Of a stretch of DNA of 64,000 nt, positions 32,060 through 44,155 are shown in pieces. The notes under the pieces were generated by a model that saw only the letters and a program-made list of their open reading frames with translations, searched no databases and had not been told where the DNA came from. Within the stretch, counting starts at the first letter, position 1; every line of letters starts with the position of its first letter. The stretch lies in NCBI GenBank assembly GCA_000442125.1, contig KE546966.1:1202969-1266968 (forward strand), written 5' to 3'. The DNA is from Opeltia flavorubescens (lineage: Eukaryota; Ascomycota; Lecanoromycetes; Teloschistales; Teloschistaceae). A program made the position numbers and the translations under genes.

Positions 32060-32525
32060 GTTGAACTTTGGATTGGTAGGAGGGAGTTTGGCTGGGTTGG
32101 GAGTGAGAGGGGTTGGATGGATGGCGAAGGGAGAGATGGGAAATGGCATATCTGTAGAATATTCGTGGAATGGTCAATGTATGACGGGGTGTTAGGGGCA
32201 ACTATATCCGTGATTGACGATGATGTGGGTGAAGGCTCGAGATGGTTATTCAAAATGCGGTATGGCTCTGTCACGCAGCAATGAAATTGAGGAATCTACG
32301 TTTTATCACGAGTAAATTCTACCAGGGAGCGATCCCATGTCAATTAGAACATCAAGCATCAAATTCCGTGGAGAAAGTCAGGTTTCATCCAATGGTCGAT
32401 CTAGAGAGAAAATAATCTAGAAGATCATCAAGTGATTCTATATCTCTGATATCAAATGATAGAAGGAGGCATTTTGGAGTTTACGTATGGCCTTCCAAAG
32501 TCCACAGGCAAAGACAATATTCGTA
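32060..32525. other. convergent 3' region
   Basis: 466 bp between the APS3 and P450 stops. No gene seen; the G-rich strand bias of the APS3 tail ends about 32120. Confidence 0.5.
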
Positions 32526-34198
32526 TCAGTGTTTAGGCGTAAGCTTCACATACAGCGGAGCCCGTTCGTGCAACAGCCAAACTCTCTGCTCCATCGACCA
32601 ATCATCTAAATTCCCCTCGGCTAGCTCCATGTCGAAATTCCAAAGCACTTTGCAGAGGATGAGTTTCATCTCCGCCCATGCTAGTCTACCCTGACCGTTA
32701 ACTTTTGCTGCACTTTAAGGAGTAAGATGAGACTTACGGTTTCCCTATGCAGTTACGTGGCCCAACCATGAAAGGCTCATGCGCTTCTTTTCGATCGGCA
32801 TCATATTTGGGATCAGCCTCAGGTAGCCATCGTTCGGGGACAAATGCGTCGGGTTCCACAAAGTTGCTTGGTGATCGAAACATGGTTTTCTGAGGGATAC
32901 CACAGCGCGTCTATAATCATTAGTTTATCTAGTGGACATTCGACAAGCAAGTAGCAAGGACGTACTCCGACGGGTATCTCGTGTCCACTCACTACCACAC
33001 CAGGTCGGTCCACTATTCGAGGTACCGCAATCGGACCAGTGGGATGTAATCGAAGCGCTTCGGTGATAACAGCGTGGAGATATGGTAGCCTAGCCACAGC
33101 AATTGTGGTAATGTCATCCATTGATTTGAATGCACTCATGATCTCCGCTTGCAGCCTCTCGTATACCACTGGATTTTTGAGGAAGTAAAATGTCGAGGAA
33201 GTGCATGTAGTTGCCGACGTTTCACTTCCTGCCAAGATCAAAAAAGCTCCGTTCGCATCAATCGCTTCCCGGCTCATCTTCTCTTCGCCCTCCTTCTCAC
33301 CAAGGATATGTGTCATGAAGTCTGGCCTGGTGGTTTTCGTCTCGATCCGGCGAGCGATCTTCTGCTGCGACCAAGCGAAATGCTGAGCTCCCTTGTCTTT
33401 GATTGATTGTGGCATCATGAGATCAACAAGAGCAGGCAGAGGGGGGAAGTAATGAAAAACGGTCATGAGGACGCTGAATTTCAAACCATTGAAGATGGCT
33501 GCCAACCAAGGATGATCAACTGAATTCTCGAGGCTATGAAAGGGATCATTATAACAGAGATCTCCGATAGTATCAAACGTCGTAAAGTTATACCATTTCG
33601 AGATATCAAGAGTGACCGACGCTTTCTCTGCTGTAGGAAATTGCTCATGAAGCTTTGTGATGAGGAGATTCGTATATCGGTGCAAAATATCATCTTGTTC
33701 TCGTAGAGCCCGCTCGGAGAAAGCATTGCCCAATATTCTACGTTGTCTTGTGTGTTCCGCAGTGTCCGTAAGGGTTCCAATAACATGTGCGCCGTTGTAC
33801 GATTTGACGATGCCTTTGCTTACTTTCGGCAGCTGTGGCCGAGTTGTGTAGATGTCCTGCCATGCAGAAGGCGATATAAAAGAGAGTTCGTCCGGTGTAA
33901 TACGGACGACTTCGCCATACCTAGCATGGAGTCTCATCACCCAAGGCACCATATCGCCCTTGATAATATGCTTCACCAATGGCAACGGTGTCGCTGCTGC
34001 ACTTTTTGGACCAGGAAACCTTGACAGTGAGTGAAAATAGGCATTGCGGACAGAGACAACTATAGCCCAAATGATAAAGATGGAGAAGGTCTTCGACGTC
34101 AGTCAAAGTCAGAAAACGTCGGGATCTATACATACCAAGGAAAGAGCATACACCAGCGTCGTGCTTGAATGAACCACCACTTCCAATAGCGAACCCAT
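32526..34198 (-). CDS. cytochrome P450 monooxygenase, isotrichodermin C-15 hydroxylase-like, 506 aa
   Basis: Four exons on the minus strand: 34198-34136, 34090-32966, 32910-32738 and 32685-32526 (introns 45, 55 and 52 nt). Exon 1 and the start of exon 2 form the N-terminal ER anchor (about 10-35), followed by the Pro-rich hinge RFPGPKSAAATPLP. The I-helix reads FLILAGSETSAT, the ExxR helix ITEALRLHP, the PERF-type motif FVPERW, and the heme loop FMVGPRNCIGKPLAWAE with the Cys thiolate ligand. All elements for activity are present. The sequence style resembles the CYP65/TRI11-like group of fungal P450s, which oxidise terpenoids and other lipophilic compounds; the true substrate is unknown. No neighbouring synthase gene suggests a secondary-metabolite cluster. 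Confidence 0.93.
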
Positions 34199-34526
34199 AT
34201 TTTGGCTTTCAATTAGATTGCGTTGAAAGTCCTAAAATCCAACGAGCTTCAGTTAAGCAAAGGAAAGCTTGACTTCTTGAAAAGATTCTCAAGGGCGAGG
34301 TTAAGAGAAGCTTCTTTATTCTCCTTGAAGGATTGACGCCAGCAGATATCGTGCCGTCCCGTCCCCACATTTTATCACTAGTTGAAGCGTCGGCTAAAAG
34401 TTAGGCTGCACAATGATGGCTTCTCCTATGCAGATGCGATGGGTCGATGATGTATTTGGTACGGGCGTATCGAGCGTAAACGGTAAATGCATTTTCTGGC
34501 TGCATAGACTCGCCTTACCTACCCAA
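34199..34526. other. spacer between CTF8 and the P450
   Basis: 328 bp of AT-rich sequence between two tandem minus-strand genes: the CTF8 3' UTR and the P450 promoter. No gene seen. Confidence 0.5.
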
Positions 34527-34970
34527 TCATTCGCTTACAGGTTCCGGCCGGCTCGAAAAGATCATCTTATATCTGATGATCTCCGTGATCTCGAGCTCGT
34601 CGGAAGAGGCATTCCCGAGGTCATTCTTGCGGCGAATGACCGCCAAGGGGTTAGTAAGTTTTTTCACCTCGCCTGTGAGCCGCTGGTGCCGACCAATGTA
34701 CAGATGAACGCGTTTCATCCATGAGGTGCTCCCCGTCGGATCATCTACCCGGTAATCCGGAAAGACGACTTTCCCTACAGCTGTCCCTGTAGTCAATGGT
34801 AATGAATCGTCGGCGACAGATACATCAGCCGAGGGCATGTTGATTGTTCCCTGAAGCTCGAGTATAGCAAGACCTGAGGGTGTTTGGAGCAGCTGTGGTA
34901 AAGGATTCTGTATGCGGCTCAAGTCTTGACCTCGATTCGAATCTGGTAAATGGAGGGGTATTGCAGGCAT
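34527..34970 (-). CDS. CTF8: Ctf8, subunit of the alternative clamp loader Ctf18-RFC, 147 aa
   Basis: I start it at ATG 34970 (MPAIPLHLPDSN...); an in-frame ATG 45 bases earlier (35015) would add 15 residues. The conserved core reads AILELQGTINMP, then GKVVFPDY and STSWMKRVHLYIGRHQRLTG, followed by a Pro-Leu-Ala-Val-Ile segment; this order is diagnostic of the Ctf8 family. With Dcc1 and Ctf18 it forms the RFC-like complex that loads PCNA and supports sister-chromatid cohesion. The length fits (yeast 133, others up to about 160). A perfect palindromic GTCACGTGAC lies about 180 bp upstream and may be a Cbf1-type regulatory site. Confidence 0.9.
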   Translation of the reverse strand: MPAIPLHLPDSNRGQDLSRIQNPLPQLLQTPSGLAILELQGTINMPSADVSVADDSLPLTTGTAVGKVVFPDYRVDDPTGSTSWMKRVHLYIGRHQRLTGEVKKLTNPLAVIRRKNDLGNASSDELEITEIIRYKMIFSSRPEPVSE

Positions 34971-35972
34971 GGTTTGGCTGATTTCAACTCGCTTTAGGGT
35001 TTGGAGGAATTGCAAGCTGAAATCTAGTGCACAAGGACCATTAAAATTGCATCAGTAGCAAAACTCTAATGTAAAGCTTTTTGAAAAACAAGTCAACTGT
35101 TAATCAGTGACTGCTTTTGGCGAAGGGGTGATGTGGTGATAAAATTGTCACGTGACCCTGAAGGATCTAGGTGCAGCAGAGCGTCTAATATATTTGTTCG
35201 AATGTTGACCTCCATTGTCTTCCTTTACCTTTACTTACTACTGCTGATATACTGCGTCAACTTACAACAACACAACTGTGTAACCGAAAGAACCTGCAAT
35301 GAGAATGTTGACCATTCATCAATTTTGAGTGTTCCCTTTGGTTAACATAATTCAGCACTTCAGTTCGCCTCTAAACTTAACAGCCGTTGGAGACCACCGT
35401 GAGGTCCAGAAATGACGTTTGCCACTATAAGTATCCATGCACTGACTCACAGAATGATCCACATGTTGGGTGCCAGAAATTCCCTTCATTTGATAGAAAA
35501 TCTATGATCCAAATACCTGATAGCTTGATCGGATGACCTTTGTGAAACCTGTCAATCTTCTCTTCTTGTTTCAATTTAACAGATAACGAGTGAATGAACG
35601 CTTGGGTAAGATAATTGTCTTGTGATAGCTTCCTCGTAAATATGTTCATTCTTGATGTCGATCTACAATTCCGCTCATGTGCCTTTTCCCGTATCTCATT
35701 TCTCAGATACTACTGAGCCAGCCTCGACAATAGCAGACCTTCTCCGATGTTGGCAGTATCATAATGCCACGATACGTATTTGATTGTCTTCGTTACCTCG
35801 AACAAGGTCTTTGTTCAAACAGCGCCTTTATTTAGTGTCCAGTCAGTCAGCCTGTCACGGAAAGCTTCGAGTCCATCCAGAACTACCCATTGCCGACTAC
35901 TCCGAGAGAAACGACTGTTGGCCTTCTATTGACAAGGCTACAAACACTTACCGCTCGAAGAAAATTTAAGAA
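34971..35972. other. divergent intergenic region
   Basis: About 1 kb between the CTF8 start and the next plus-strand gene. Apart from the palindrome near 35150 and AT-rich stretches, I see no gene. Confidence 0.5.
35148..35157. promoter_or_regulatory. perfect palindrome GTCACGTGAC, Cbf1/E-box type site
   Basis: A ten-base perfect palindrome containing CACGTG with the flanks RTCACRTG known for the centromere/promoter factor Cbf1 (CDEI-like). It sits in the divergent region 178 bp upstream of the CTF8 ATG. Binding is inferred from the motif only. Confidence 0.4.
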
Positions 35973-36716
35973 ATGTCACGTCGCAACACCCTCTCCTACC
36001 TTTCACCTTACGCTCGAGAATACTCACCTACGAGTCCCGACTCCATCCTTTCTCCGTCGACCACTCACTATACTCCTACTCGCTCTACGGCGGCTTCGAC
36101 TCCCTACTCCCATGATCCCTCATATACCAACTCGAGAACTTGGGTCTCTCCGCGCGTTCGTGAACGAGATGAGTGGAAACGTGTTAATGAAGGGCTTCAC
36201 ACGATGAACCTCAACCATGCAGATCACTCACCCTTCGTTCCTAAGTCCTTCGACGAGTATCTCCAGCATAAGGCCGACTATCTGAATGATCGGAAACAAG
36301 CAATGCAAGCGAAATGTGGTGCCGCTCCAGCTGCGAGTATCCGAGTTGGACCAGCCCTAAATGGTGTACATCCAGGCGACGGCGGTGATGGAAGGAGTGC
36401 TGTTCTTGCGGAAGAAACTATTTGGTGCCCGTGGGACGAGCCCACGGAAACTCATCCGCTGGCACCGTGGCCGTGTAAGGAGGAGATGAGGGAAGAGGGC
36501 GACGAGCGTCATACGAGTCAATTCGGCCGCTTCATGGCATTACCAAGAAATCCGGGCAACGAAACGGTCTCGTACAAGCACAGAAGTCCCATCAAACAGC
36601 ATCATATGGATCGAGTTTGGGAAGTGATACACCCAGACGATATAGCTGAAGATGTCGAACAGGAAGAGATGGAATCCAGAATTGGCGAAAGTTTAATGAG
36701 GGAACTTGATCGATAG
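35973..36716 (+). CDS. hypothetical protein, 247 aa
   Basis: A single-exon frame from ATG 35973. The first 60 residues are Ser/Thr/Tyr/Pro-rich and disordered. A charged middle follows, with a Trp/Pro-rich motif (EETIWCPWDEPTETHPLAPW) around 147-170. The C-terminal part (RFMALPRNPGNETVSYKHRS) is more regular and ends in an acidic helix. Not recognised. The Trp-rich motif and the regular C-terminal part suggest a real, fungus-specific gene. No signal peptide or membrane segment is seen. Confidence 0.6.
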   Translation: MSRRNTLSYLSPYAREYSPTSPDSILSPSTTHYTPTRSTAASTPYSHDPSYTNSRTWVSPRVRERDEWKRVNEGLHTMNLNHADHSPFVPKSFDEYLQHKADYLNDRKQAMQAKCGAAPAASIRVGPALNGVHPGDGGDGRSAVLAEETIWCPWDEPTETHPLAPWPCKEEMREEGDERHTSQFGRFMALPRNPGNETVSYKHRSPIKQHHMDRVWEVIHPDDIAEDVEQEEMESRIGESLMRELDR

Positions 36717-39064
36717 AAAGGCGAGTCACCGCCAAGAAAGAAGTCATATGCAAACCATAAGCGGCGGCCAACCAGAGGCCCTCATTCGCCTCATCCGCAA
36801 GGATATGGACCTTCCTGGTCCTCACCGTGATCAGCTTATTTGTGACGGGGGTGGTTAGTTGATTGGTCTTTCGTTGCTTGATAGCTCAGCTTTTTCAACG
36901 AAACCCGACGGTAGCGTATGTCCGTTGCAGATGATAGACATCTCAGCTTAGCACTTGCGGTCTGACGCCATGACTGAGCAAGAGATTGCTGTAATAGTAG
37001 GAAAAAATTTAGAGCTTTCTGGCCACCTTCTCTTTTTCCATACATGAATGTGAGGTACATGTACTGGAATAAGCCCTTTGCGGTTGATTCTATTCGAGAT
37101 ACGTCCTACGCTATCTGGGCATTAATGCCAGTATTTTTTAAAGTTTCTTGGGAGTGCGAAAACTTTCAGAAGCGTCTCTCCCCGAACCACGTTTGGTGCT
37201 TCCAGATCAAACTCGAAAGTAACCAAAACAAGTGATCAAAGGGGAAATATCCTAAGATAGACTTTGACCCCGGGGAACGATCCTGGTACTCCAGACAATC
37301 CCTCATGCATACCCTTGAAGAATGCTGCAGTCATGTTCAGGGCTCAGACATCAGATATTTGCGGATGTAAGACGTAGGTTTTCCGTCTCTTTAGCAGTCG
37401 TAATGCACAACAACTCCGTCGTAAATTGTAGGAAAGGCTGACATCAACATAGGTCATTCAGTAACGAGTATTCGTTATCGCCATCAAGGTCGTGAGATAC
37501 TCCACAAATTTTTCGACACAGGCCATTTGAAAGCTCACCTCTGGAACCGAATCCTTTCGGCGTCGGCTTGGTGGTGCCGCGTCCCGAAGCTGAGGCTCGA
37601 GTCAGGAGAATACGTGCTGCCCTCAAGCTTTTTGACGTCGGGTAATATGTACACGGGAACTAAGATCTGACTTATCGGGGTCTAAGAACTCTGCAAGAGC
37701 CTCCCCATAAGACCGTCATTCTCCTTTTTCGTCACCCTCATTGGACGCGAAAAATATCCTCCAATCACGGTGCCGTGTTGCTGCCTATGAGTGGGTACCT
37801 TGTCTTTTCGCCCATTGGTGTTACTGCATATCTCGAAGGATTCGCATTTGATCAGTCAGCTTGATACAGCGATTCAGATGTGCAATGGGTGGTGCAATTA
37901 AGCTGTGCACATCAAATGTGATGTCATATGCGCCGGGTGCAACCCATCATGGCTTTATCGCCCTTGTTCAAGCCAAAGTACGCGTTGCAATGCGCCTCGG
38001 GCATGCATGAAATCGTCATAGGCTCACAAAATCCCTGTGATGGAGGATGTAGGATGACAGTATGTAGGTCAGAAACAGGGGTCTCTAGGCCAAGGTTGGA
38101 TCTCAAACTGCTTATGTCAAGAATAGGTGTGGGGGAGGGTAAGCTTTGCGAATTTGATGTATTGAGTAATCGTCGGTGCGAATGTTGTGAGTGGACACTT
38201 GAAGCATTTTAGTCGTCTGATAGATTTGAGTTTAGTAGTAGCAACAAGCGTTCTGGGCATAATTTGGCATAGCTATCGAATGTGGTGTGAGATAGTTTGT
38301 AGATGTCAGCCCTTCGAAAAAGCAGGGGGGAAGTATTGGATTTCAACGCACCAATAGCAAATAATGTCTAGCCTTACTCGGCTGGAGCTAAATCAATTTG
38401 GGAATAGCGTTCTCGGGCCGTTATGACGATGGGCTCGGCTCGTTCCTTGTCGTGGTATCGCGCTTATTTTTGGTTATTCAAAATCTTCAAGTCACGAACA
38501 TCGTAAACAGTTTGGATGACTTGTCAAATCGTTAAGGACTTTACCATATGTGAGTAGGTCTTTCCCAGTTGTGATTCTTTGCATCGCAATGTATCCTGTT
38601 GTGAGATACCTGCCATTGGATGCCTGCCTGAGTAGTGATACGATGATGCGATGGCGATCACCACCGCAATCCTGGCGATCCAACCCCGACGATGTGAAGA
38701 GGGTGTCAATGTTGCATATACAAAATTGTGTGAGACATAGATAAGCCTCCGTGCTGTGTCCATCCTACCTTCCAAAGATAAGTGCTCCCGGGAAATTGGC
38801 ATGACGATCTTTTGAGCATGCATTTCTCTTCACAGCCATTGAATATCTACCAAATCTGTTTCATCAGATCTTCACAAGTCAGCATCGTCATCACGCGTTG
38901 TGTCATTATATGATACTGTAACTGTTCAAGCAGACTCCCGGATGAACCGGCCGAAGCAGTGGATCCACAGTCCTCAAGATATCCTATATTTATTGTATCT
39001 TGATTTCATTGACCCCTCGTATTCCACTTTTCATAAATCTTTCAAACTGCAATTCTAAAGCACA
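36717..39064. other. longest gene-free stretch (2.3 kb)
   Basis: Between two tandem plus-strand genes. All frames are short (under 100 codons) and overlap frames on the other strand. None shows a domain. It probably contains the HPPD promoter, and possibly an unrecognised non-coding RNA or an old decayed gene; nothing supports a specific call. Confidence 0.45.
38985..38994 (+). promoter_or_regulatory. TATA-like element upstream of HPPD
   Basis: The sequence TATATTTATT lies 80 bp before the HPPD start codon, a plausible distance for a short-leader fungal promoter. The assignment rests on motif and position only. Confidence 0.3.
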
Positions 39065-40406
<1,342 letters not shown>

Positions 40407-40832
40407 GGGTCTTGGGGTTGCATACGATAGACGGGATGAGCTTACTTTGCTCGATTGGAGCATACACAGCTCTTGATGGGCATAATCAGCTCACGATGAG
40501 CCTGATAAGCCCTCAGTAACAGTATCAATAGATCGAAGTGGGAAGGCATTAGACCATAGACTTCGGCAACATCGGTAGATAATTGAATCNGCATATTGAT
40601 AATTGAAAGCGCATCTGGCTGGCCGCAATCTCAATATGCCTTCCTGTCATACAAAATCACCTTCTTGATATTGTAGTGGCCATCTAAGCACTGGGACCGG
40701 CATTGAGTCAGCGATCTTCCAGATTATGCTATTGTCACCCCCGAGTGCTTTATTATCAAAGTTCTTCGTCAGTGCCAAAGGCCTAAAAGTTTGCCCACTC
40801 CTCCCTCTTCTCTCGAAACAGACAAAGTCAAT
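40407..40832. other. convergent 3' region with one ambiguous base
   Basis: 426 bp between the HPPD and Lys-Gly protein stops. Base 40590 is unresolved (n). No gene seen. Confidence 0.5.
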
Positions 40833-41372
40833 TCAGCCTTTTCCCTTTCCTTTTCCCTTGCCTTTACCCTTCCCTTTTCCTTTCCCCTTAGTCTTCCCCT
40901 TCCCCTTTCCTTTTCCCTTCCCACTCCCAGCAGATCCCACACTCTCGCTCCCGCTTACACTCCCCTCCGTTCCTGACTTCACTTCGGGCGGCGTGCTTTC
41001 CCCCAATTTCGTCCTCACCTCCATGACATCCAGCATCTCGTCCAAATCATCCTCCTTCGGCGGCTGGTTCAGGTTAATCTCATACCACGCCAAATTAGCA
41101 TGAGTATCGATTTTGGCCCAGGACGGATCCTTTGCGTCAGCGTTCCTCTGGGCGTAGATCCTCTGTTTTCCGTCGTGAATCTCGCCGCGGTCAAAGCGGA
41201 TGGGGATTTCGCGGTCTCGCTGGGGGTCTGCGGAGGGCCAGAAGCGGGAGCCGGCGCCGTTGGAGGGAGCGGAAGAGAGGAGTTCGAGGACGCGTTTGGG
41301 GCTCATGGTTTTGCGGTATTCACGGAGTTTGGTGAAGGTTTTGCGGACGGCTGTGCTGGATGGGAGAAGCAT
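40833..41372 (-). CDS. hypothetical basic protein with a Lys-Gly repeat tail, 179 aa
   Basis: A single-exon frame from ATG 41372. Residues 1-120 look globular: a basic N-terminus (RKTFTKLREYRKTM), then SRFWPSADPQRDREIPIRF and NLAWYEINLNQPPKEDDL. A Ser/Gly linker (about 130-148) is followed by a run of alternating Gly and Lys to the stop. I do not know the family; the tryptophan-containing core suggests a conserved fungal protein, possibly of mitochondria or ribosome biogenesis, but this is a guess. The Lys-Gly tail is encoded by a purine-rich microsatellite and may vary in length between isolates. Confidence 0.65.
   Translation of the reverse strand: MLLPSSTAVRKTFTKLREYRKTMSPKRVLELLSSAPSNGAGSRFWPSADPQRDREIPIRFDRGEIHDGKQRIYAQRNADAKDPSWAKIDTHANLAWYEINLNQPPKEDDLDEMLDVMEVRTKLGESTPPEVKSGTEGSVSGSESVGSAGSGKGKGKGKGKTKGKGKGKGKGKGKGKGKG
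40834..40922. repeat. coding microsatellite, (CCCTTTCCTTTT)-type units
   Basis: An imperfect run of 6- and 12-base pyrimidine units on the plus strand (purine-rich on the coding minus strand), encoding the Gly-Lys tail of the protein above. The unit is a multiple of three, so changes in copy number would keep the frame. Confidence 0.8.
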
Positions 41373-41581
41373 GGTGAGGGTGTTTGAAGACTTGTAGAAA
41401 GTTCACTTTTAGTATTTGAGTGAGCGAAGGATAAATGCAAAGTGACGGTATAGTGAGCTTATTACAAAGCTTTACTTTGCTTGATAGATTGACTGTATAA
41501 AACAGGCAGCAACAATGAGATAAGTGACCGATTTATCATTAAGCTCGGGATTGGTGCCTTATCCCGGATTGCAGGAGACTT

Positions 41582-43451
41582 TCATTCATTCACATCTTCA
41601 TCGTCGCTATATGGCCATACTTTCGTCCATTGAGTTCTCTCTTCATCATCCTTGGCCATGTGATCCAGAAAGTCTTTACGTACAATCTGCAGCTTTTCCC
41701 GCATTTCAAGGTATTGCTCGCAGCTGACATGACCGTCCCATCCCGTCGGTACTCCAAGGCTGTCAGTTAGAGAGTCTAGAAGTGAGCAGGAATCCAGCCA
41801 ATTGATCATCTCTTCTGCTAGAATTTTGCGTTCATCTTGCGAGTAGTGAAGCGGGCATGGAGGTCCTTCAGGGCCTACTATCTGTTCCCAGTCATTCACA
41901 ACTTCTATCATCCGGGTCATGACGTAAGGCTCCATATCATAGCCTGTCACGATTGCAGATTCAATCAGCTGGCACCTAGGCGTTTCCTGATGGATGAGAG
42001 CCTTGCCGACGCTAGGGTTCTCCTTTGAGGAGTAAATTTCATATATCTTGTACAAAGACTGCTGGCGCACTAGTTCCTCAGCGGCTCTTTGCTCTTCGCG
42101 TGACAGTTCCCGGAAATTGGATGGTAGCTCGGGCGGTTTCCGTGCGTCACCGGTCATTCCAAGCAGCGGCTTCGGACCGTCAAAGTCAAGGATTTCTGGA
42201 CGTATTGCATGTCTGAACAAAGGCGAGATATGGCTCGACTGCCAGTCAATGATGCAAAGGATAGTTGATGGGTCATCCGGATCAACAAAGATGTTACCAG
42301 CGTGCAGGTCGTCATGCCAAAGGACAGCAGCAGTGACTGATTGATCCTTTGGAGGTAAGTACCGAGCAATCTTGAGGTAATCTTGCAAGACTGAAAGCTT
42401 TTTGGCTACAGAAGGCTGGTATAATATTGAGCCTCCAAAGATACCTGGTGACGGAGGGATTTTGCCGCTTCTCACATAGCCAACATCATTGAGGCCGAGT
42501 GCAATCAGATAATCTTCTATACATGACCCTAAAGGCAACATCAGTGAAATGTTGAAGTAGAATAGAAACATTTACAAACAGGGTCCTCGATCACAAACAA
42601 TTTGACTACGTCCTTCTTCCCAAAGCCGTTGATCGGTGGTTGGTCCAATTACAAAGGCCTCGGAGCCAGGAACAGTTCCTAGCTGCTGTCCTTTTGGCAT
42701 CAACAAACGAGCACCTTCATCCAAGCTCTCCGCGTAGTAAAGACTTCCAATACCCGGGAATTCCGAAGTCACTAATTTCTTCTCGAACTGAACGATCTGC
42801 TTGACAATCTTACACCTTTGATCACCAGGCATCTTTGGCCAAACATGAGCCAGCTGTACACCAGGAGCCTTTTCCATGATTATGTACTCAGCACCGACGG
42901 AGGATTTAGATGCATTGGAACTCCACGCGTAGATCTTTGGCACAGGTATTCCGAGAAAGTTACGTAGCTATTAAGCGTTAGAGACAGAAGTGCATTCTGA
43001 AAAAAATGACTTGATCCGTACATAGTCCATAGTGGCAACCTCGCTTGCTGTGGTGTAATATGGGAGCTCAAGATTTGGCTGTGGAACTTTGGCAATAACT
43101 TCTTTGCCATCTTCAGTAGTCATGAGGAAGACCTTGTTGAACTGGCCTTCTGCAAATTTCTCAACCTTCCGGCATGATCGTGAACCAACAGATTCGGCAG
43201 CGATGCGCGCTAATACGTTCATGTCGAATTTTATATAGCGACATCGAAGTTGCTTTGCCTCGTTGAAAACCCACCGTCCAGAAGTGTAGCGGAAGAAATC
43301 TTCATTTTTGTTCCAATCTGAGATTCATTAGCCTCATTCCACCTAAAGAAAAACAACAGAATAAGGGCAGACCGTGGATTTCATGGTCACGGTGTGAACT
43401 CGATGATCGTGATATAAGCCTACGCTGGAATCCGCTCAAAATTTGACCCAT
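41582..43451 (-). CDS. AIM9: AIM9-like mitochondrial protein with APH/ChoK kinase fold, 569 aa
   Basis: Four exons on the minus strand: 43451-43373, 43317-43022, 42967-42580 and 42528-41582 (introns 55, 54 and 51 nt). Exon 1 gives an Arg/Ser-rich start (QILSGFQRRLISRSSSSH) like a mitochondrial presequence; exon 2 opens with FFRYTSGRWVFNE, typical of the AIM9 group. An APH-type phosphotransferase fold follows: Lys in EVIAKVPQ, catalytic block VLWHDDLHAGNIF and metal-binding LCIIDWQSS. Thus the key residues of a kinase are kept. Yeast Aim9 affects mitochondrial inheritance; the substrate is unknown. The third donor is GTTTGT, less common than GTAAGT, but the junction reads DRGPWSCIEDYL, which fits the family. 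Confidence 0.88.
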
Positions 43452-44155
43452 AGGGCTCCAGCGGCGAAGTTGTACTCGAGAAGGGGTTCGAAACCGGTGG
43501 AGAGGTCGAATGGAGATATATCCTGAGTGGAAAGCCGAAGAAGGGACGCAAGTAATATGTGTTTTCCACGAAGCGAATGGGATGCGGAGAACACCAGCCA
43601 TGAACAACTTCTGATTGCGCGTTCACAGTCTCCGATATGTCCAAGTTGGCCATACTAGATTCAGCATGGGCACAGTACTCAATTTCCGAGGAAACCGTTT
43701 CCATGGTGTCGAGGTCTCGAATTATCAAGTATTGTAATAGAGGTACCGAGAAATGACGTTGAAAGAGACGCGATTCAATTGGCTGACCTCGAAGAAGCCC
43801 GTGACATCCCTGCAATCTCGACTGGAGTGTATTGAGTCCGTAACGTAACGTAGCATCGGATCGCATATCAGAAAGGGCAATCACTTTCGTTAAGCCCCTG
43901 CCCCGTGAAGACGATTTATATTCGACCTTCTCCATCGAGGATCCTTTGTGCGTCACTGTACTATTGTTCGCACCTTCTTCTTCGACTTCAATTCTTTTCA
44001 CCGAGGCGTGCAGGCACGACAAACGAACCGACCCTCTTCTCCAGGATTTGCGAGGGCATCGTCCACCAAGCCTTCTCATTCTTGCATCTGTATTAAATCC
44101 TAATCTTACAGCTGAGCTGCAAAGCCACCCCACTGGCCAACCTTTATACTACACA
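43452..44155. other. divergent intergenic region, AIM9-like / GYP5
   Basis: 704 bp between the two start codons, so a shared promoter region. A 237-codon minus-strand frame (43420-44133) crosses it and overlaps AIM9-like exon 1 in another frame; its composition is not protein-like, and I treat it as chance. Confidence 0.5.

Noticed and set aside
43420-44133. 237-codon minus-strand frame in the AIM9-like/GYP5 divergent region
   Set aside because: It overlaps AIM9-like exon 1 in another frame, has no domain and irregular composition, and fills the space needed for two promoters.
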